A stretch of DNA of 64,000 nt from Lingula anatina (Eukaryota > Brachiopoda > Lingulata > Lingulida > Lingulidae): the NCBI RefSeq assembly GCF_001039355.2, contig NW_019775968.1:991449-1055448 (forward strand). The letters are read 5' to 3'. The notes beneath the pieces are model-generated. The model was not told the DNA's origin and ran no database searches. It was given only the letters and a program-made list of their open reading frames with translations. The translations under genes and the position numbers were made by a program. Position 1 is the stretch's first letter. Every line of letters begins with the position of its first letter. This document shows positions 35,559 through 48,100 of this stretch, piece after piece.

Positions 35559-38500
35559 ATGGCGGCCTCCAGTAACATTGAGGACTGGCGAAATTTATTG
35601 AAAAAACATCCGTTATTTGAGTTGATAGCTTCCAAAAATACGGAGTCCAGGAATGACAATGATTCAAAAGACATACTGACAGTGAAGGATGGCGAAATTT
35701 TTATATGGAATGCAGAAGACAGCAACATTCTCACGACGAATTTGAAAAACCTTGCTCTTAACAACGACAGAACATCTGCGTATCAGGTATTTATTACTGA
35801 TTGGCTAGTTTTAGTCGTTTTCTCGGTTGCTACAATTTTATTTGTTATTATTTGTTATAATATTGATTTTTAATGGGAAAATGATATCAGTGGCGGCTTT
35901 AGTAGACTTGTCCAACCTGAGTTTAGAATATGACGTGAGAAGGTAAATTACCTTTATTAATGTTAACTGTCTCACCAGAATATAATGTTATCGGTTTGAA
36001 AGAAATTGTTGATTTAGCGCATGCAACATTATCTGGCAGTTTTAGCCATTAGCATGATGTTTTCAAAGAGGCTCATAGTGTACTGTCGACTCAAGCCTTA
36101 GTTTTCCAGAATTTCTATTTAAAGTATCTCTTGTCAAGTAGTCTTACCTTAGCTTTATCATAGCAGCAGCAGCTGTATCTTACCTGATATTTATTAATGA
36201 CAGACGCATCCTTCTATATTAGGTTATGTATGGGAAGTTCTACTGTGCATAGAGATTTTCATAGGCAAGACTTTTAGAATGTAATACCTTATCTGAAGAA
36301 AGAAGAAAATGTTAAGGTTGATGTATAAGATTTGTAAAGGTATCTGCCAAATATTTATTGTGGCAATTTCATAAGCTGATGCTCTTTCACAAGTGCAATT
36401 GATATAATACATTTCAGGCATTGCTATGCACCAATCCACCCGTTTTTGATGTACAAAGGATTGAATTCAGCTTGACTGGCCACCACTTGGCTTTGATAGG
36501 AGAAAGAGGATTAACAGTAGTGCAAATGCCAAGGAGATGGGGAAAGCATGCAGATTTTGAAGGGGGGAAGGAGAAAGTCAGTTCACGGTAAGCATGTTAA
36601 AATAAGGTTGTGTAAGAATCTTATATCATGGCAGTGTGATATCCTGGTTAAATAATTGTTTATTACTTTTAAAATCCATTATTCAAACTTGATTTCACTT
36701 TTAGGACTGTCAACATTGGTGAACGATTTTTTGCAAGCAGTGGAAATATCAAGCTATTACAGGCAGCCTGGCACCCAGGAAGTGAAACAGACACCCATCT
36801 TGTACTTTTAACATCTGATGATTGCCTTAGGTACTTTTCTCTTTAGTTCTTTGAATGACTAGATGTGGTTCAAAAAGAATGAGAACATGATTTTGAGCTG
36901 AACTTAACTCCTCCAGTGGGATTTCCCAAGGAGACACTTTACGTAAACAGAATTAATCAAATATTAGAGATCTTTTTACTTGTGATACTGTGTTATTAGT
37001 CAGAAATCCTACATCATTGTTTAAATATCTCAGTTGACTACAAAATTGAAAAAATTTTTGTAGTTAATGATTTTAATGTTATCTAAAGTATTTTTCATTG
37101 TGCATTTTTCTTACAGGATATTCAATATTGCAGAACCTTATGAGGCTGAACAAACTTTTGCATTATCTGATTACTATGATCATTCACTTGCGGGTGGCAA
37201 AACATCAATAATGGCAGCACTTGGAGAGTTGGCTGTGGCTTTTGATTTTGGACCAGCTGTTGAACTGAAGTCTAAAGGAACAAAAGAACAAAAAGAAATA
37301 GCTTGGCCTGTTTATCTCCTTCGTGGAAATGGAGAAGTGTATGCTGTTTTAACTAGTGCAGGTTCAAAAAGGTATTATGGTGATACATGAACAGTTGTTT
37401 TATTGTTTGTGTTTAAGTACTTTGCAGCCTCAAACAACTTATTGTTTCACATATGAGTAGAATAAATCAGTAGCACAAAGGCTTTCAAAGTCACTCTATT
37501 TTTAAAGTAGACCTATAAGATTTTGCATCTAGACTACTTAAGCAGTTTACTGTTTTGGTGTTGTTTTAGGTTGAAATCTAAGGTAGTGGGTCCTTTGACC
37601 ATGCATCCTCCTGCTGAGGACAACTATGGTACAGATGCCTGCTCTCTCCTGTGCATCCACTCCACTCCACCAGTACTAGTTATAGCTACAAGTGATGGTA
37701 ATTTGTACCACTGTGTGGTTCTCAATAAGGGCGAGGATGATGATTCTTTAGTAAGTTCATTTACAGACATATTGTGGGCAATTTTATTAAACTAGGGTGA
37801 CACCAATTATTAGCAGAATTGTGAATCAAGTTTTTTTTATATCTGTTAAAATGTGAATAAAACATGGAAAGGCTCACTTTTTTTCTGGTGTAGGCAGTTT
37901 TGAGAGAAACTAATAGACATTGCTCAATTAACCTTGCTGAAACATACTAATGCCTGCAATGAAAAATAATCAGATCACATGTCATCTAATATAATAAAAC
38001 AATTTATTATTGATATTTGTAGTCTGAGGTATCTTGGACTGGGACTGAAGCCAGCACACAATATGATACACTGTCAGAAACATCACTGTATGTGTATGAG
38101 AGAGTGGAACTGGAGCTGTCACTAACTACTGTTGCTGTGGAAACTGATGAGCTGATTGAAGATGATTTTACTTGCCCAATAAGACTGCATACAGGTGAGT
38201 TGTTGAAAAAATCCTTGTGGTGGCAAAGGTTTGGGAAAAAAACATCAAAGATCACATTTAAAAAACAGTATAGTAAATTGAGTACCTTTATTCCTGACCA
38301 TTTTTAATGTATTGCTTTGATGTGAATGTCTGTGTATTTCATGTGCTTTTGAGATGAAAAGTTTTAATATGAATTTCAGATCCAAGTACAAAAGACAGAT
38401 ATCATTGTTTGCACAGTGCAGGGGTACATGCAGTGGTGTTACCTTGGTTAAACAGACTAGAAGATTTTACAGAAAGTAAGTATCAGTCAGTCAAACTATT

Positions 38501-41500
38501 GAAATGTATCATCTTGCAAAGGGGATAAATTTAGGCATTTCATAGGGGAATTTGATTACATTTGAATTAAATTTCCATTAACATTAGTTTTATTGTTCTC
38601 TAAAACCAACATGGTTTTATTCTTACATGATCCAAATTTACAATGAGAGTTTCTTCGAGTTACATCTAAACTATTATTGTAACTTAGTGCTTGATGTAAC
38701 TGATGAAATTCTTTGCTGGATTGCATGTGATTCAGTCTTCAATTGCTGTATTAAACGTGTTCATCATATAAAATTGCAACTTATAATATATAGGTACTTG
38801 CAATTTATTCATTAATCTATTTTCCCATCATTTTTCATACAGGTAGTTCAGAATCTTTACTTGAAGTTGGTCAGCAAGAAGCAGTAGTTGAACACATCAT
38901 CTGCACAAAACCTTTGCCCTCAAGGTAATTACATATTATTTGACAATGTTTATCATTTTAAATAGTATATAGAAAATCAGTTCTTGATGAGATATTTTAA
39001 AAGTTGCTTCCAGTGCATGTGCTATATCTAGGTTAATGCTGTCATTGTTAAATTTGACTAAGTGATAAAATTAACTTATGCTAAAGGAAACCAGTTAAAG
39101 ACTTGAAAAAAGTTATGTACAATTCATTATGAGTTTAAAATTTTATGTTATGCTCTTCATTCTTGGTTTTACTTAACTTATTGAACTGAACTGTGTGATT
39201 TACTACTGATATTTATTTTTGAACAACATGCTAGATTTTAGACTCCCCAAGTGCATTTTTTTTTTTTCGATAAATTTCAAGAATACATGTTTCAGTCCTG
39301 CCTGTCCAGTCATGGGGTTAGATATAGTGGACAACCATTTATTGGGAACAACACTGATAATACTTACAGCAGCAATGGAGTGCTTAACTGTACCTTTGGT
39401 GTAGGTTTCTTTATGTGTATTTTCTGGTATCTTAAACAGTTTAACATAAGATTTTAAATATAAAGTGTTCATTTACATGTAATGCAGACACTGATTCTTT
39501 CTGTTGACAGACTACTGGAAACAGTTAATTTCCCTAAACCCTTATTTTTTACATGACGGCATCTCAGGAAGATGGTAGATATATTGGTTTACAAAAGTAA
39601 CTTTACTCTTTTTTTTATTTTTTATTTCAGTACCAGCTACAGAAGTTCACCACCACCTTTATTGTCTTCATTAGCCAGTGAAAAAATTCCATCCCCTTTA
39701 AGAAGATTGCAGAGAGAGCCATTTGATCAGTACATTAGAAAGATATTACGCAGGGAATCATCAAATCCCTTGCTCAGGTAAAGAGTCAAATTGTAATTTA
39801 AATAGGGCACTGGAATGTTTATGAGTTAATGGCCTGGGTATATATATATAGAGAGAGAGGGAGACATTAGTTGTGTACTATGAATGATTAGTCAGCAGCA
39901 GGATTCTACATGTCATCACCATGCCATAAGTGTTGCACTCTTCCTTGGAACAATTTCACCACCTTTATGGGCTTCAAAGACTGGTTGTTGTCCTTGGTTC
40001 AGAAGCAGTTGAGACATTTTGGTTTTGTGGCTCATGCAATGTACTACTGACAGTATTTTTTTAACTGAACACATACTAACCTGAGATATTTTGTTTAATT
40101 TCAGAAGTGCTGGTAGAACAGATCTGACACAACAACAGTGTTTCCAACTACTGAGCAGGGCGACACAGGTGTTCAGAGAGGAATACATTCAAAAGCAGGA
40201 CTTAGCCAGAGAGGAAATTGAGAAACGGTACTGTGTTCAAAATGTCATTATATATTTATTTGACACATCATTAAACTGTATATTTTACTTTCTTGAAATT
40301 TTAAACTTTACATAAACTTACCAATTTTAGACATTTATGTGTATCACATGCAGTTTTGATAATCCGTCCCATTATTTAATGTTATCTTTTTCTTAAACTA
40401 AATAATCACATATTTTGATAACAAATATGTCCCATCATAATATGTTTTTTTTTTAATTTTTTGTTTGTTTAAAAAATTGATAACCATGCAGACATTAAGA
40501 ATATTTATTTATAATGTAGCAAAAGAACAAAGTGCAAGATTTCATGTCAATATTAACAAAAAAAAAAAATCAAACAGCGTGCCTCTGTGAACAAATATAA
40601 CTACTTATATTTGCTTTTTATTTATCCTTTTAGAGCACATGTACTTAAAGATCAGAAACAGCATCAGCAGAAAGACCTAGATCACTGCAGAATGTTACAA
40701 ACTCAGCTGACAGAGAATGCCAGAGAATCTGCTGAAAGATACGAAGATTGTGTGGAAAAACAAAGTGAAATACTCTCTAGGTACAGAAAGAAAAAAATTG
40801 TTGACATCAGTTAAAAAGCTCGATTTTCAATTTTTATGTGAGATGTATCAAAAACATGATAGGATCCAGTGCATGCTAGCTTTTTCATTTTCAAGCCTCT
40901 GTACGTGCAGGTTGGACTCTTGACATTTATAAGCAAGTTTGATTTAAGTTAACTGTGCCAATCGCTAACACTCATTCACTCATTTGGATTTCATGATTCC
41001 ATAGAATTGCATGTGATGTAGTTATAAAACATCTACCATGTGAGATTGTTGTGGCCAACTTCAGTGAATTTAAGGAATTTGAAATGGCAAAACAAATTCA
41101 GGTTGACTCTGAAACTTGGGCAAGTTGGGAATTGATCCACAGAATTATAGTGTTATATTTCTTAAAAAGATGTCAGGTTGAAGATGAAGCAGAGAGAAGT
41201 GTAATAAGTAATTTTTATGATTTAAGTTTTCAACTGAGACTTTTGCAGATACAAAATATCATAAACTCAAACCTTGTTCAGTAGAAGACTGTCATGTGTA
41301 TTTATGTATATTAACACAATTTTAAAACTGCAATTATATAAAAGTTTTGTTAATTTCAGAATACAAAATATTTTACGAAAATTAGAGGAAAGATCTCCAG
41401 TTTTGTCCGATGCTGAGAAAAATATGCAGAAGGAACTTAAAGCCATGTCAGAAAAAATTACTTATTTTAAGAAATCTTTAGATTTGGTGAGTATATTTTT

Positions 41501-42123
41501 AGTTTTAAACTATATGATTGGCACACATTTGCTGGTTTGGGGGTTGAAACATGAACATTCTCTTTTTAATATGGAGATTGCTTTATTATGAGAATTTCTC
41601 AATAACAAAACTTTTTATTTATATTTGAAATGGGTTTACTTTTCTATATTGAAGGTTAAGGTTAAAATGAATTATCAAAAGCAGCAGAAGTCACGACAGA
41701 CAAGAACTTCCAGACCAATGATTAGTGGCTCACAAACAAAGCAATTGAAAAGCGTTCTTAAAGATCAGTATGTATTTTTCCAACTTATCAATTAGACAAC
41801 TTTTTTTTTCCTATGAGAAAAGGTTTTACTTAAAGATTGTAAATGCAATTCAAAAGTTTGCACTGCAAATTGTTTACTGGAGATGTTATAGAACATTTTA
41901 AAATCATGTGTATGATTTATTATTATTTTGTAACTATATGATAAACACTTTCTTATATTTTCATATTTGTGTTTTAAGTAATTAGTACATGTTATTAAGA
42001 TAAGAAAAGATTATATTTGTTTCTTATTTATTCAACAATCCTATTTTGGTACATTTCAGAGGTGACCAGATAACACAGCTTGTCAAAGAAGTTGGAGAGC
42101 TAAAAACCAAACTTGATATTTAA
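35559..42123 (+). CDS. NUP88: NUP88 nucleoporin
   Basis: Cytoplasmic-face nuclear pore component, in vertebrates partnering NUP214/NUP62 in mRNA and protein export. Exons 35559-35786, 36418-36587, 36705-36830, 37117-37371, 37570-37750, 38023-38194, 38380-38475, 38843-38924, 39296-39400, 39631-39777, 40105-40227, 40634-40780, 41360-41486, 41655-41767 and 42060-42123 join in phase: 711 residues (human 741). The N-terminal part is the beta-propeller ([57 protein letters not shown]). From about residue 540 it is coiled coil ([28 protein letters not shown]). The start is MAASS rather than the in-frame ATG at 35505, because the former has the TISU-like context. Exon 9 uses donor GT followed by gtaggt, required by phase. 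Last exons recur at 42847-44687. Confidence 0.96.
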
Positions 42124-42739
42124 AAAAACAATTTAGAAATATTTCTTTGCTGAAATGGCAGCAAATGTAAACTTAATTTCCAAGGAAATGATTGAAAGCC
42201 AAAAGAATATATAAGTTTGCCATAGATGTTGCCACTGGCTTTTAACTGACACGTGCAAGACAAAGAGAGTTATATGCCAAAAGTTTAATGTACAAACTCA
42301 CTGTTGCATCAGTGCTCATTTGCACAACTGTTTATAAACTAACCTAGCCTTTACAGTATGTACAATTTGTTTCCTCTGATATGGGTTTTTGAAAAGTATG
42401 GTCCATATTCTCTATAGAAAAAATGTGAATGCTACAACATATGGTTTGGGGAAACAAGTCTGAAGAGTTATGGTTCCCACGACTGCCCCACTCCAAGGGA
42501 GTTTTGTGCTCATATGATGATGTAAGTTCTTCATCAAGTAAGATATGAAATCAAATGCATAAAGCAATATCCCAAAAAATCATTGTTGATACCTTTATGA
42601 TACCTTTAAAAGTAACTTAATGGTTGAGGTTATTACTATCAGTTGAATATGGAGCCTAGTGAAGTTGATACATTGTTTTTCAGCAAGTGTATATGTCAAA
42701 AATGTAAACATTGATGAGAAATTTGCAATGTATTTTTAT

Positions 42740-42745
42740 AATAAA
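42740..42745 (+). terminator. NUP88 polyadenylation signal (first copy)
   Basis: AATAAA about 615 nt after the NUP88 stop, followed by a GT-rich stretch (TGTGCATTGTATGTGG). The same signal recurs in the duplicated copies at 44582-44587 and 48894-48899. Confidence 0.7.
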
Positions 42746-42845
42746 AGTTTTAAATTACATATGTGCATTGTATGTGGTTTAATTTAGGCTTTATTTCTGA
42801 AATTGTAAGAAAGTGACCAAGCAGATTCTCTACAAATATGTTACC

Positions 42846-42846
42846 N
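42846..42846. other. Single-N assembly junction 1
   Basis: One N joins sequence ending in the NUP88 3' flank to sequence restarting in the NUP88 intron before exon 13. It marks a contig join, not a real base. Confidence 0.95.
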
Positions 42847-44687
42847 AATTGCATGTGATGTAGTTATAAAACATCTACCATGTGAGATTGTTGTGGCCAA
42901 CTTCAGTGAATTTAAGGAATTTGAAATGGCAAAACAAATTCAGGTTGACTCTGAAACTTGGGCAAGTTGGGAATTGATCCACAGAATTATAGTGTTATAT
43001 TTCTTAAAAAGATGTCAGGTTGAAGATGAAGCAGAGAGAAGTGTAATAAGTAATTTTTATGATTTAAGTTTTCAACTGAGACTTTTGCAGATACAAAATA
43101 TCATAAACTCAAACCTTGTTCAGTAGAAGACTGTCATGTGTATTTATGTATATTAACACAATTTTAAAACTGCAATTATATAAAAGTTTTGTTAATTTCA
43201 GAATACAAAATATTTTACGAAAATTAGAGGAAAGATCTCCAGTTTTGTCCGATGCTGAGAAAAATATGCAGAAGGAACTTAAAGCCATGTCAGAAAAAAT
43301 TACTTATTTTAAGAAATCTTTAGATTTGGTGAGTATATTTTTAGTTTTAAACTATATGATTGGCACACATTTGCTGGTTTGGGGGTTGAAACATGAACAT
43401 TCTCTTTTTAATATGGAGATTGCTTTATTATGAGAATTTCTCAATAACAAAACTTTTTATTTATATTTGAAATGGGTTTACTTTTCTATATTGAAGGTTA
43501 AGGTTAAAATGAATTATCAAAAGCAGCAGAAGTCACGACAGACAAGAACTTCCAGACCAATGATTAGTGGCTCACAAACAAAGCAATTGAAAAGCGTTCT
43601 TAAAGATCAGTATGTATTTTTCCAACTTATCAATTAGACAACTTTTTTTTTCCTATGAGAAAAGGTTTTACTTAAAGATTGTAAATGCAATTCAAAAGTT
43701 TGCACTGCAAATTGTTTACTGGAGATGTTATAGAACATTTTAAAATCATGTGTATGATTTATTATTATTTTGTAACTATATGATAAACACTTTCTTATAT
43801 TTTCATATTTGTGTTTTAAGTAATTAGTACATGTTATTAAGATAAGAAAAGATTATATTTGTTTCTTATTTATTCAACAATCCTATTTTGGTACATTTCA
43901 GAGGTGACCAGATAACACAGCTTGTCAAAGAAGTTGGAGAGCTAAAAACCAAACTTGATATTTAAAAAAACAATTTAGAAATATTTCTTTGCTGAAATGG
44001 CAGCAAATGTAAACTTAATTTCCAAGGAAATGATTGAAAGCCAAAAGAATATATAAGTTTGCCATAGATGTTGCCACTGGCTTTTAACTGACACGTGCAA
44101 GACAAAGAGAGTTATATGCCAAAAGTTTAATGTACAAACTCACTGTTGCATCAGTGCTCATTTGCACAACTGTTTATAAACTAACCTAGCCTTTACAGTA
44201 TGTACAATTTGTTTCCTCTGATATGGGTTTTTGAAAAGTATGGTCCATATTCTCTATAGAAAAAATGTGAATGCTACAACATATGGTTTGGGGAAACAAG
44301 TCTGAAGAGTTATGGTTCCCACGACTGCCCCACTCCAAGGGAGTTTTGTGCTCATATGATGATGTAAGTTCTTCATCAAGTAAGATATGAAATCAAATGC
44401 ATAAAGCAATATCCCAAAAAATCATTGTTGATACCTTTATGATACCTTTAAAAGTAACTTAATGGTTGAGGTTATTACTATCAGTTGAATATGGAGCCTA
44501 GTGAAGTTGATACATTGTTTTTCAGCAAGTGTATATGTCAAAAATGTAAACATTGATGAGAAATTTGCAATGTATTTTTATAATAAAAGTTTTAAATTAC
44601 ATATGTGCATTGTATGTGGTTTAATTTAGGCTTTATTTCTGAAATTGTAAGAAAGTGACCAAGCAGATTCTCTACAAATATGTTACC
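42847..44687 (+). pseudogene. Exact repeat of NUP88 exons 13-15 and 3' UTR (assembly overlap)
   Basis: Repeats 41005-42845 with a constant offset of 1842 bp; I saw no mismatch. It contains exon copies at 43202-43328, 43497-43609 and 43902-43965 and the polyA signal at 44582-44587. The perfect identity, including introns, and the N at its left edge indicate an unmerged contig overlap rather than a gene duplication. This copy is continuous with the septin promoter. Confidence 0.92.
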
Positions 44688-45164
44688 TATTTTCGTGTTA
44701 AAAACTAAAAAAAAAAAAAACGAGAAAGTGCATTAAACACTACGTCCCTTTCAAGAAACATACAAAAATTAGCTCATAGATAATTTTGCAAATGGTTTTG
44801 GTAAGTAAAGAAAAATATTTTAGTTTCAAGAAAATTATGATTTTTGTTTTATATGTTTGTGTGTGTTTAACTCACATTGTATGCCTTAAATAATTTTGAA
44901 GCACTGATGTTGTAATCAAAGATGCAATTGTAATTCCTTTTGTGTTTTGATTTCTGATGAAAGAAAGTTTCAAAAGAAAATTAATAAAAGTTAAAATCTT
45001 ATTAGATAAATATCTTTGGGTTTAATTTTTAGATATGAATATTAATTTAGTATTCAGAAGATCATAAATGTAGCCTGGCCAGTGGCCGATGCTAAAAGCG
45101 GAACAACGGGTTGACAGTATAGTCGGTACCTAGCTTTCTCCCTTTTAACACTTTCAATTTCAAG
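44588..45164 (+). promoter_or_regulatory. Intergenic space and promoter between NUP88 and the septin
   Basis: From the NUP88 polyA signal to the septin start codon there are only about 580 bp, head to tail. A second AATAAA lies near 44982. GC rises near 45070-45120, and no TATA box is evident upstream of the CAAGATGGCGGC start context, consistent with a YY1-type promoter with a very short leader. The same region occurs in the other haplotype at about 48900-49483. Confidence 0.6.
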
Positions 45165-45172
45165 ATGGCGGC
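45161..45172 (+). promoter_or_regulatory. TISU/YY1-type start context of the septin
   Basis: CAAGATGGCGGC matches the TISU consensus SAASATGGCGGC exactly and contains the proposed septin ATG at 45165. The second haplotype has the same 12 bases at 49480-49491. In mammals this element works as a YY1 site and as an initiation signal on very short 5' UTRs. Confidence 0.7.
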
Positions 45173-48100
45173 AGGTCTGAAGCTTTGAAAATCCGTTGTT
45201 CAAATTAATCGTAATTTTACAATCAAATTCTATTTAGTTTATGCAAAGATTTTTCTTATTTACTAATATATTTATTTTTTCTTTTTCCGCACCATTCTCT
45301 ACCTTCCAGACGCTAGGCAGGTAAGTGATCATTATGTTTACATTAGACACCAGGGAGTGTCCGCCAGCCGGGGGCCAAAAACATTTTCCTGTTCAGCTGC
45401 TTTTGATTTGTTCAGTCCATACGTGTCCAAAAAGATTCCACATTTAATCTGTCCTTTAATATGCATACATTGAGACAAAAACGGAGGTTAACTTCCGGGT
45501 TGTTATTCATCCATCGGCTAATCACGTCAGAATCGGTTTCGGTTATTAACAATGTGTCAATGTGTCATTGCCTGATGTGGCAGCTAGTTGGGGTCTGCCT
45601 AAAAAAGAATTACTTCAAGCAGAAAAAATAATATTTAAATTCAGGGGCAACTAGGGCTTAAACTTCGCAGCACACATGAACAGTAGTAGATCTACCACAC
45701 CTGGGTCTTTTGTTTTTTGACAACTGGTCATTCGTCATCGAAGTGCTTGTTCAAGACTACAAATTGATATCTACTAGTACTACCAGTGGCTTCATTTGTA
45801 ACGTTCCCAAAATTCATGGTTTTCTGTCTGTGCTTACATACTCTGGTTAGCCTCTGAGTCTCTAACGAGAACAATGGCTGTTTCTCACCCCTGACAATAT
45901 CCTGCATGGCCATGGGAAACTAATGTGAAAGTTTTTAAAACTCTGTATGAGGCTAGTTTGGATAGACATTTTTATTAAGTGTTGTCAGAAACTTAACATT
46001 CAGGATGATGAAGTAACATCACTCCCAACCCTAGGTCTTCAACTGAAGAATAAACTGTGATGTTTGCTACTTAAATTTACATTGATATAATTAACAAGTT
46101 TTGAAGTTATTGAAGATGGTCCATCTGAGATGTTTTCAGACATCAAATCTGTAATATTTCTGTATAATACTCTGCCAATTGTGTAGATGATATATATAGA
46201 TTAAGCTCGTGATTATCTAGGCTAAATATTGCTTTATGGTATGATGCAAGTTGCAGGACTAGAGTTTTTTTTTTTTTTTTTTTCACTACCTGCCAATAAA
46301 AGCATGGAGATATAGGTCGTGAGATTATTGAAAATAAAGTATTACATCTGATGAATGATCTGTTCAAACTTGAGCCTGAGCAGAAATACACTATGTACCA
46401 TGATTTTGTTGGCTAATGATCCTCCTAGGATTGTCAAGATGGGCATTGGCACAAAAATGGTTATCCTCATATAAATGCAAATTAATGCCGACTGTAAACC
46501 AAATTTATTAAGATAAGTATAGACATTGGCTCAGATATTATTATCTATCCATTAATTATATCTAGAAAAGCAAACATTTATTTTGGATTTTTTTAATGTC
46601 TGCTGTTGGCCATCTTGACTCTTACTAAGAAAATAGCTGTAAGTTTTATCCAAAAAGTCTAATGTTATTCTAATTTGGCTAAGGATATTATAAAATGTTG
46701 TACTTTTTTTTTTTTTGCCAAATATAGCATAGGATTAGTTATAATTTTTGATTGGGGGAAATAACCCTGCTATTTGGCTTACAGTAAAGATTCTTCATCC
46801 AAGAGTAAATATAGTGATGAGTGGTGTTATATAACTCAACAATGTTGACATCTGGCATACTTTCATGTCCAGAACTAATCATACATTTGTGTTGCATGGA
46901 GAGTAGTTTCATATAATTAGTGTCTCAGTCAGACTATAGTCACTGTGTACTAGTACTGAGATGACTGAGAGTAGAAACTCAGATTATATGTTTCAATAAT
47001 TTATTTGCCACAGTGATTTTGGTGGCTCATAACTTCCTTGTATATGTTGGAGATGAGGATATATATATATAGAAATATAAGTTTGCATTCCTGTTTCAAA
47101 GTGAACAATTACTGGGATGCATAACCTTAACAATATAAAGAAACTAAAAAGGAAGGAAAATATATAGTTATTGTTCCAATGGCTAGTTATTAACTTAGTT
47201 AATGTTGTTTATGAGGGGTTTAATTCTTAGAAAATTCAAAGTTCCCACTGTGAAAGTGATGTTTTTGTGGTTTCAGTTTGTTAACCCAGAGCAGCCAGGC
47301 TATGTGGGATTTGCCAACCTCCCCAATCAAGTTCACAGAAAGTCTGTGAAGAAGGGTTTTGAGTTTACACTCATGGTAGTAGGTGAGTAGCCAGGTTATT
47401 ATGTTATTGAATTTTGGTGCACTTGTATTTGTAAAAATATATTTAAAAGTATAACTTCTCTGAATTTTATTTACAAGCAAGTATTCATTACCTGTAGTCT
47501 ACTATGTAACTACTTGATGTGGATTCACACTTGTATTGGTTTTTTAAAAGTGGTATTGATTTATTAAAAGTGTGCATAAGAACTATGTTGCACAATTTGA
47601 CTCGTGTACCAATTGTATTTTAACACAAAGAAATAAGCCAGCAAAAATACAGACATTTATTAAATAAAATGTTGTGTTTGGGAGGCAGGTGTGTACTATT
47701 ACCTTAACCCTCCTTTGGCAAAAGATGACCTATCACTGTAACATGATCTGGGTGCAGTTAGCAAGCTCTTACAATTATTGAGAAGGCCTCAACCCTATGA
47801 AATCATTAACTATTGGTGTCCAAGATCCAGAAAAAAGGGGACAAAAGCTGATGATTGCTATTTCTTGTGATGCGGTTACACAATAAACCAATCTTGTTGT
47901 CAGTTGGGGACAGCATTTACTGTTGACATATACTGTGCTCGTTACAATGAATGGGTTCTTTTGTTGTTTCATGTAATGTATCTGTGTTTGTTATTAGAAT
48001 GGATTTCTACTCTGTGATACCCTCTTGTGATTGATTAGACTTTTTTCTCTATTGATGTATTATATTGATGATAAATGAATTTATTTTGAATTTTTTCATT

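Noticed and set aside
42893-43433. A second NUP88 3' end as a real tandem duplication
   Set aside because: Identity is complete through introns and UTR and starts exactly at an N, so assembly overlap is far more likely.
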